A stretch of DNA of 64,000 nucleotides from CAZYBU01 sp964645775 (GTDB taxonomy: Bacteria > Spirochaetota > UBA4802 > UBA5550): positions 1 to 64,000 of the forward strand of contig CAZYBU010000002.1 of NCBI GenBank assembly GCA_964645775.1, in the 5' to 3' direction. Positions within the stretch are counted from its first letter, which is position 1; each line of letters starts with the position of its first letter. The notes below the pieces were generated by a model that was given only the letters and a program-made list of their open reading frames with translations, made no database searches and was not told where the DNA came from. Below, one piece after another: positions 59,277 through 64,000 of the stretch. Both the position numbers and the translations under genes were made by a program.

Positions 59277-60845
59277 TCAGCTTATCCGAAAGGACCGAAG
59301 TCGCTCTCCCCCTTCCATCACATGTATGGCGCAGGCAAGACAGGGATCAAAAGACCGAACGATGCGTGCCGGCTCGATGGGGTTTTTGGGATCCTGGACA
59401 GGAGTTCCGATGAGGGACTGCTCTATAACACCCGGAGTTCCCGTGTTATCCCTGGGGCCCACGTTCCAGGTAGTAGGGACCACGCACTGATAGTTCTTAA
59501 TTTTATAGTCACCAATCTCAATCCAGTGTCCCAGGGCGCCTCTGGGGGCTTCCGTGAGACCGTACCCTTCCCCCTGCTCCGGAATCTCATATTGGTTCCT
59601 ATTGGCTTCATCTGTTTTTACAAGTTCTATCCATTCCCGTGACTGTTTGGCCAGAATACTGCATTCCATGGCCCTGCAGACGTGACGCCCCAGGGCTGAA
59701 TAGAGTACCGTTACGTCCCCACCCAGGGTGGTCATCATACGGTCCACGAGAGAGCGTACCTTCGGACTTTCATTTTTATAATTTATGGCGATTCTCGCCA
59801 GGGGGCCTACTTCAAAGGGTTTGTTTCTGTACCTGGGCGCCTTGACCCAGGTGTACGCATTCTTCTTCTCAGGATCAGGATCGGTCACACCCCTGGACGG
59901 ATGAAGGGGACCGGTATCCCTGAAGCGGGAGTATTTCACGTGTTCAGAGATTTCATTAAGATCGATGGGAGTCACTCTATCATCATCCATGACACCGCCG
60001 GAGAGAAGCAGATTTTCCCTGATTCCTCTGGTTTCGAAGGCGCCGTAGGCGAGAAAACTCTCATAACGACCCAGGTTAAGGTAATCCGGGAATAGTTTGG
60101 CCAGGGCCACAATGTCCTTCATGTATATGTCATGAATAAATGTCTCCACTTCATCGAGCATCTGCTGAAACTGGTCCAGACGATCATTGGTAACTGTCTG
60201 GGAGACTCCTCCCGGAAGGAGGCTCGCAGCGTGGGGAATCTTTCCCGCGAAGAGAGTGGCCATGCGATGGGTTTTCCGCCGTATATCCAGGGCCCTGAGA
60301 TAATGGGAGAGGAGCTCGATATTAATCTCCGCGTCTTCAATATAGAAGTTCTTACCTTCGTACCGGGGAAGAAAAGGGCTCACCGCTGTCATGGCGGCCG
60401 GTGTTCCTTTCTTTTTTTCCATATCCTTCTTCGCCCAGTTCCTGAGCTTGAGGAGTTCCTCATCCTTTCCTTTATACTGGAGAATGGCGGCAACATCCAC
60501 GTAATCCAGGACCGAAAGATGATAAAAATGTATGATATGGGACTGGAAAAAATTGGAGGCCAGAACGAGATTTCTTATCAGTGTCCCATTAACTGTCGGT
60601 CCGATGGCAAAGGCGCTTTCAAGGCACTTGCTCGAAGCGATGGCGTGAGAGATGGGGCAGACACCGCAAATCCTCTGGGTAATCATATTCGCATCGACAG
60701 GGTTTCGTCCTCTTAGCAGGTTTTCGAACCCTCTGTACATGTCACCTCGGGTCCGGGCCTCAACGACCTTCCCCCTCTCCACTTCAATATCTATGGAAAG
60801 ATGACCTTCGATTCGGTTTAACGGATCTATGAGAACCCTGGCCAT
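59277..60845 (-). CDS. [NiFe] hydrogenase large subunit
   Basis: The 522-residue protein holds the Ni-Fe centre. The four Cys ligands are in RICGVCPISHA (about residue 60) and DPCLACAIH at the C-terminus, followed by a 14-residue tail that the maturation protease removes after His. N-terminal DPLNRIEGHL is the family start. It should be exported with the small subunit through the Tat system and oxidise or produce H2. It resembles the group 1 uptake enzymes of sulfate reducers. It starts 3 bp after the small subunit gene. All catalytic residues are present. Confidence 0.96.
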   Translation of the reverse strand: MARVLIDPLNRIEGHLSIDIEVERGKVVEARTRGDMYRGFENLLRGRNPVDANMITQRICGVCPISHAIASSKCLESAFAIGPTVNGTLIRNLVLASNFFQSHIIHFYHLSVLDYVDVAAILQYKGKDEELLKLRNWAKKDMEKKKGTPAAMTAVSPFLPRYEGKNFYIEDAEINIELLSHYLRALDIRRKTHRMATLFAGKIPHAASLLPGGVSQTVTNDRLDQFQQMLDEVETFIHDIYMKDIVALAKLFPDYLNLGRYESFLAYGAFETRGIRENLLLSGGVMDDDRVTPIDLNEISEHVKYSRFRDTGPLHPSRGVTDPDPEKKNAYTWVKAPRYRNKPFEVGPLARIAINYKNESPKVRSLVDRMMTTLGGDVTVLYSALGRHVCRAMECSILAKQSREWIELVKTDEANRNQYEIPEQGEGYGLTEAPRGALGHWIEIGDYKIKNYQCVVPTTWNVGPRDNTGTPGVIEQSLIGTPVQDPKNPIEPARIVRSFDPCLACAIHVMEGGERLRSFRIS

Positions 60846-60848
60846 TGT

Positions 60849-61796
60849 CTATACCTCTTCTTTTTCATGTTCCTGTCGTGCGCTTCCCACCTTGTGCAGG
60901 TAAAGCCCCCGGTCACCCGTATCCGGGAAAACATCCTCCGTGCATCCAATACAACCGGAACCGCTTCCCGTACAGGAATTGACCCCCAGCCAGCGACGGG
61001 TAGGAACGTCACAGTTCGTGTCCATTCCCAGACAACCGAGCATATAGAGGCATCCCTCATCCCCCCAGAACTGGGCAAAGCGGCCTCTGTGGTAATAATC
61101 GAGTCGTTCGCACTTTTCATGCACGGTGTTCTCGAAATAAAGAAGGGGTCTTCCATAGGTGTCCAGTTCAGGGAGGCCGTGAAGCAGATAGTGAACAAAC
61201 GTACCGGCCATCCAGTCAGGATGGGGAGGACATCCCGGAACGTTAACTACGGTCTTATCTTTCAAAAACTCCGCTGAGCCGATGGCCCCCGTTTTGTTCC
61301 CTTTTCCTCCCGGGATACCGCCATAGGTCGCGCAGGTACCCACAGCGATGATAGCCTCCGCGTTTCTGGACAGTTCTTTTACCCAGTGGGAATAGGGGAC
61401 GTGATGGCCGTCATGGCTTCCCAGGGTGCAGTAAAGAGGGTCCTCCATGGGAATGGAACCCTCAAGGATCAGGAGATAGTCTTTTCGTCCCTTTTCAAGC
61501 GTCTCGTCAAGTATATCAATCAGAGTATCACCCGTAGCCGTAGAAAGGGTCTGGTGAAAATTAAGGCTTATGTAACGGGTAATCAGCTCCGGTATACCTG
61601 GATCCACGTTGTTTAAAAGTGATATGGAACAACCGGAGCAGGCCTGGCCCTGTATCCAGATGACCGGCTTTGCCTCCACGACCTCCTCGACCTCCCTTTT
61701 GCAGGCCTGAAAGACCAGTGACGGCACAGTCAATGCTGCGGTTGAGGTCCCGAGAAACTTTAAAAAATCTCTTCTGGAAAGCTTGGCGTGATCCAT
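60849..61796 (-). CDS. [NiFe] hydrogenase small subunit, Tat-exported
   Basis: The 315-residue protein begins with a Tat signal (SRRDFLKF at 7-14). Three Fe-S clusters follow: proximal (C53-x2-C56, GTCATYGG, PGCPPHPDW), distal (H226, C229, C249, C255) and medial (C262, C275, C282, C285). C275 stands where classical enzymes have the Pro of PVxxGHxC, so the medial cluster should be [4Fe-4S], as in [NiFeSe] enzymes. No C-terminal membrane helix is present, so the complex is soluble in the periplasm and likely gives electrons to cytochrome c3. It starts just after the protease gene. Confidence 0.95.
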   Translation of the reverse strand: MDHAKLSRRDFLKFLGTSTAALTVPSLVFQACKREVEEVVEAKPVIWIQGQACSGCSISLLNNVDPGIPELITRYISLNFHQTLSTATGDTLIDILDETLEKGRKDYLLILEGSIPMEDPLYCTLGSHDGHHVPYSHWVKELSRNAEAIIAVGTCATYGGIPGGKGNKTGAIGSAEFLKDKTVVNVPGCPPHPDWMAGTFVHYLLHGLPELDTYGRPLLYFENTVHEKCERLDYYHRGRFAQFWGDEGCLYMLGCLGMDTNCDVPTRRWLGVNSCTGSGSGCIGCTEDVFPDTGDRGLYLHKVGSARQEHEKEEV

Positions 61797-61799
61797 AAT

Positions 61800-62297
61800 C
61801 TATTCCTTTATCGCCTCTATCATCTCTTCTACGACCTGAATGACGGCAGGAATGGCCTCCCTCACGGGGAGGGTCAGCTCCATGCTCATTTCGGTCACAT
61901 CCCCGGCAACAACACCGATTATCTCTACCTCAGGATACTCTCCCCTCATTTCAAGGATGGAAAGGGCCTGCAGGATTCCAAGTTCATGAACCGTATCCAC
62001 CATTGCCCTGCCGGGAAGGTCATGGGGACGGAATCTGTACAGGGACCCTGGCTCATCCTCCAGACGGAGTGCATCAATGATAATGATTCTCTCTCTCCCT
62101 TCAAGAACAGGGATCAAGTCCAGGCCGGCGGTGGCCCCATCCACAAGGTCTATCCCGTACCGGAGGTCAAAATTCTTCTCCATCATTTCATGTATGACAT
62201 GGACACCGACCCCGTCATCATGCTGAAGAAGATTACCCACTCCCAGCACAAGGACTGAAGCCGTGGCACTTTCATCGAAAGATTCTATTTGTGACAA
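61800..62297 (-). CDS. Hydrogenase maturation protease (HyaD/HybD type)
   Basis: The 165-residue endopeptidase cleaves the large-subunit tail once nickel is in place. VLVLGVGNLLQHDDGVGVHV (Glu/Asp nickel-binding region), DGATAGLDLIPVLEG and the central IIIIDALR match the family. The start is uncertain: TTG 62297 is the longest frame that keeps the family N-terminus, but its ribosome binding site is weak. It overlaps the octaheme gene by 13 bp and lies 3 bp from the small subunit. Confidence 0.9.
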   Translation of the reverse strand: MSQIESFDESATASVLVLGVGNLLQHDDGVGVHVIHEMMEKNFDLRYGIDLVDGATAGLDLIPVLEGRERIIIIDALRLEDEPGSLYRFRPHDLPGRAMVDTVHELGILQALSILEMRGEYPEVEIIGVVAGDVTEMSMELTLPVREAIPAVIQVVEEMIEAIKE

Positions 62298-62920
62298 TCG
62301 GTACAGGTTACCGGCCCCTTCTCGTTCTTCATATGACAGTCACGGCAGAAGAAATGCATGATACGCATCCGGGGGACGTCCCCGGAGTGGCATAAGGAGC
62401 AATTCTTCATCTCCTCCGTGCTTTCCGCTTTATGATGGCAGGTCTGGCAATTGACCGCCTGATGATAATCATGATACCGGTCCGTGAAAATTTTGTCGGG
62501 ATCATAATCGCGGTGGGTATCTGTGTCTATATCCTGACCGGAAACGGGATGGCATGATTCGCAGTCCTCGGGACCACCCCGGTTTTCATGGCATCCTATG
62601 CAGTACTCATGCATATCCTCCACACCGCGGATACCCTTATGACAGTAGTTACATTTTTTCAGGCGTGAAGGATTATCATGCTTATGATGACATACGATAC
62701 ATTCCACCCCGGCATCCTCGTGCTTGAAGTGGGAAATACGTACGGCCGGCATCTGGGCGTGGGTCCTTCGGTTCCCCTCCTTGATATCCTCTTCCGTCAG
62801 GTGAGTATTTATATTGGTAAAGGCGACCACATCCGTTGAACTATACTGGCGCGTACATGAGGAAAGGGGCATAATCAACATCAGAATTAGAAATATAAGA
62901 GCTTTTCTGGCAATAATCAT
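62285..62920 (-). CDS. Octaheme c-type cytochrome lipoprotein (tandem c3 modules)
   Basis: This is 211 residues from ATG 62920 (GAGGG eight bases upstream). The signal peptide ends in the lipobox MPLSSC (Cys near residue 21). Eight CxxCH sites follow: CIVCHH, CNYCHK, CIGCHE, CESCHP, CQTCHH, CSLCHS, CRDCHM and CTDCHK. They form two tandem tetraheme c3-like units (about 62-130 and 140-211) with matching His positions. It probably receives hydrogenase electrons at a membrane. The longer frame upstream runs through an assembly gap and is not coding. It heads the hydrogenase operon. Confidence 0.9.
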   Translation of the reverse strand: MIIARKALIFLILMLIMPLSSCTRQYSSTDVVAFTNINTHLTEEDIKEGNRRTHAQMPAVRISHFKHEDAGVECIVCHHKHDNPSRLKKCNYCHKGIRGVEDMHEYCIGCHENRGGPEDCESCHPVSGQDIDTDTHRDYDPDKIFTDRYHDYHQAVNCQTCHHKAESTEEMKNCSLCHSGDVPRMRIMHFFCRDCHMKNEKGPVTCTDCHK

Positions 62921-62993
62921 TCTTTTTCCCTCTGAAGATAATGGAAAAGGAGCATGGACATATGCACTTTCATAAATTGTAAAGGAATTGTCA

Positions 62994-63022
62994 ATTATAA
63001 TGCAAATCCTGTAATTAAGAAA
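62994..63022 (-). promoter_or_regulatory. Candidate promoter of the hydrogenase operon
   Basis: A perfect TATAAT (62994-62999) lies 73 bp before the octaheme start. The -35 at 17 bp (TTTCTT) is poor, so the promoter is likely only if assisted by an activator. Confidence 0.35.
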
Positions 63023-63131
63023 ACCTGAAAATAATCGGCTTTCGGGTGAGCAGGTGCCGGGAAGTAGAATCGGGGCGGTTACGGCGACGCGAAGCGTCAT
63101 CGGAACATGAAAAAATTGGAAGGAACGGGAA
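63023..63131. other. Non-coding spacer before the repeat array
   Basis: Together with 62921-63022 and the repeats this forms a 464-bp non-coding region between the octaheme gene and ndk. It contains a small hairpin GACGC-GAA-GCGTC near 63085. I see no gene in it. Confidence 0.5.
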
Positions 63132-63375
63132 GGATCCTTCGACCCGCGCAAGCGGGTCTCAAAAAAAACATCGGCCCTGCCGCATAAAAGGATCCTTCGA
63201 CCCGCGCAAGCGGGTCTCAAAAAAAACATCGGCCCTGCCGCANNNNNNNNNNNNNNNNNNNNNNNNNNNNNNNNNNNNNNNNNNNNNNNNNNNNNNNNNN
63301 NNNNNNNNNNNNNNNNNNNNNNNNNNNNNNNNNNNNNNNNNNTAAAAGGATCCTTCGACCCGCGCAAGCGGGTCT
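63132..63375. repeat. 58-bp tandem repeat array interrupted by an assembly gap
   Basis: Units start with GGATCC at 63132, 63190 and 63348. The first two are 58 bp apart and identical over the visible part. Each has a hairpin GACCCGC-GCAA-GCGGGTC, and the first two carry an A8 run. The third, after the gap, ends in GGTCTCAGGAT so that it forms a longer imperfect hairpin (12 of 14 pairs) directly after the ndk stop and may serve as its terminator. The copy number is unknown. Confidence 0.85.
63243..63342. other. Assembly gap (100 N)
   Basis: A run of exactly 100 N is a placeholder of unknown true size. It falls inside the 58-bp repeat array, so the array probably caused the break in assembly. 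Confidence 0.98.
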
Positions 63376-63384
63376 CAGGATATA

Positions 63385-63804
63385 CTATCGTGGGGAAAGT
63401 TCGTTCTGGGAGAAGAAGTATCCGATTTCGAACGCGGCAGATTCCGGAGAATCGGAACCGTGGACGATGTTCCGTTCCACGTTATCCGCAAAATCCTTTC
63501 GGATGGTCCCTTCCGCGGCCTCTTCCGGGTTGGTAGCTCCCATGATCTCACGAACGGAAGCGATGGCGTTTTCACCTTCAATTACGATCACCACAATAGG
63601 TCCCTCGGACATGAAATCCGTGAGGCTCGAGTAAAAAGGGCGCTCCCTGTGAACTGCGTAAAATCCCTGAGCATCGCTCTTTGTCAGGCGTATCATCTTG
63701 AGACCGATTATGGAAAGACCATGGGCTTCGAATCGACGGACCACCTCGCCCGCCAGGTTTTTCTTCACACCGTCCGGTTTAACGATTGAAAGCGTGCGTT
63801 CCAT
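63385..63804 (-). CDS. ndk: Nucleoside diphosphate kinase
   Basis: Ndk passes the gamma phosphate between nucleoside triphosphates through a phospho-His. The 139-residue protein has the family start MERTLSIVKPDGVKKN, HRERPFY, and the active-site block NIVHGSDSPESA with the catalytic His near residue 115. It is of normal length. A repeat-array hairpin lies directly past its stop. A tRNA-Leu gene with its own terminator is just upstream. Confidence 0.96.
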   Translation of the reverse strand: MERTLSIVKPDGVKKNLAGEVVRRFEAHGLSIIGLKMIRLTKSDAQGFYAVHRERPFYSSLTDFMSEGPIVVIVIEGENAIASVREIMGATNPEEAAEGTIRKDFADNVERNIVHGSDSPESAAFEIGYFFSQNELSPR

Positions 63805-63856
63805 GATGTATTGCTCCTTTCGTGGAAGTAACCGGCTGGGGCCGGTGATGAAAAAA

Positions 63857-63878
63857 ATGCCTCCCTCTCCGGAGGCAT
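63857..63878 (-). terminator. Intrinsic terminator after tRNA-Leu
   Basis: The 8-bp stem ATGCCTCC/GGAGGCAT with a 6-base loop is followed on the minus strand by seven T residues. It lies just after the tRNA-Leu 3' end, so it ends that transcript before ndk. Confidence 0.88.
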
Positions 63879-63884
63879 CTCCTC

Positions 63885-63970
63885 TGCCCAGGGCGGGACT
63901 TGAACCCGCACAGGATAAATTCCCACATGGCCCTCAACCATGCGTGTCTACCAGATTCCACCACCTGGGC
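63885..63970 (-). tRNA. tRNA-Leu (anticodon GAG)
   Basis: The 86-nt cloverleaf has acceptor arm GCCCAGG/CCTGGGC, a long variable arm and the T-arm GCGGGTTCAAGTCCCGC. The anticodon loop TTGAGGG gives GAG (63933-63935), reading CUC/CUU. The discriminator is A and CCA is not encoded. Confidence 0.95.
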
Positions 63971-64000
63971 CGGTGATAAGACTCGGCTTTGATAATCGCA

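Noticed and set aside
62921..63367. Open frame extending the octaheme gene upstream through the N run
   Set aside because: It crosses 100 unknown bases and repeat sequence. The ATG at 62920 has a ribosome binding site and begins a proper lipoprotein signal peptide.
63132..63375. Possible CRISPR array
   Set aside because: The 58-bp units are almost wholly identical, with no unique spacers and no cas genes nearby; this is a tandem repeat.

Overview
The window is 64 kb of gene-dense bacterial chromosome. It reads as a motile, anaerobic, double-membrane bacterium, most likely a spirochaete (Spirochaetota). The case rests on a large flagellar export/motor cluster ordered flbD-STAS-motA-motB-fliL-fliY-fliO-fliP-fliQ-fliR-flhB-flhA-flhF-flhG-orf-fliA-fapA. 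It also rests on a long CheC-type FliY in place of a short FliN, a PilZ protein resembling the Leptospira DUF1577 type, many lipoproteins, and two STAS proteins plus a SpoIIE-type phosphatase. Anaerobic or hydrogen metabolism is shown by a Tat-exported [NiFe] hydrogenase with cytochromes c3, and by a CoA-activase/2-hydroxyacyl-CoA dehydratase-type protein. The phylum is an inference; no rRNA is present.

Layout. 1-8.9 kb: the 3' part of a CoA-activase-type gene, a phosphodiesterase, a response regulator-phosphatase, unknown membrane and lipoproteins, an amino-acid permease, a tRNA-dihydrouridine synthase and a FAA hydrolase. 8.9-23 kb: housekeeping and envelope genes (TPR protein, pdxA, bactofilin, LysM/M23 peptidase, ispG, a HExxH protein, a Na/Pi transporter, a glycosyltransferase, a group-2-like sigma-70 factor, a LysM lipoprotein, a STAS protein, tgt, rsmI). 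23.3-25.4 kb: flgM behind a sigma-28-like promoter, a degenerate iron-alcohol-dehydrogenase-fold protein and cheW. 26-31.9 kb: a 30-residue basic ribosomal-type gene, hfq, miaA, rpoZ, gmk, remA, yicC, cheD and cheR. 31.9-49.8 kb: the flagellar cluster, entirely on the minus strand. 49.8-56.5 kb: tsaE, tsaB, a PilZ protein, a Lys/Ala-rich protein, der, recR, ybaB, dnaX and tRNA-Ser(GGA). 56.5-62.9 kb: a redox operon. 63-64 kb: 58-bp repeats around a 100-N assembly gap, then ndk and tRNA-Leu(GAG).

The most interesting system is the minus-strand set from 62920 to 56534: an octaheme c-type lipoprotein, a hydrogenase maturation protease, the [NiFe] hydrogenase small and large subunits, a tetraheme cytochrome c3, and a methyl-accepting chemotaxis protein whose start overlaps the cytochrome stop by one base. 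The chemoreceptor carries a four-cysteine cluster (C397, C414, C425, C428) between its membrane segment and its signalling hairpin. I read this as a hydrogen- or redox-sensing taxis module co-expressed with the periplasmic hydrogenase. The small subunit has Cys where the classical enzyme has the medial-cluster Pro, so the medial cluster is predicted to be [4Fe-4S].

Alternative start codons are common here. Several starts set by Shine-Dalgarno position are TTG (pdxA, tsaB, the sigma factor) or GTG (flhG, the permease, the STAS gene).
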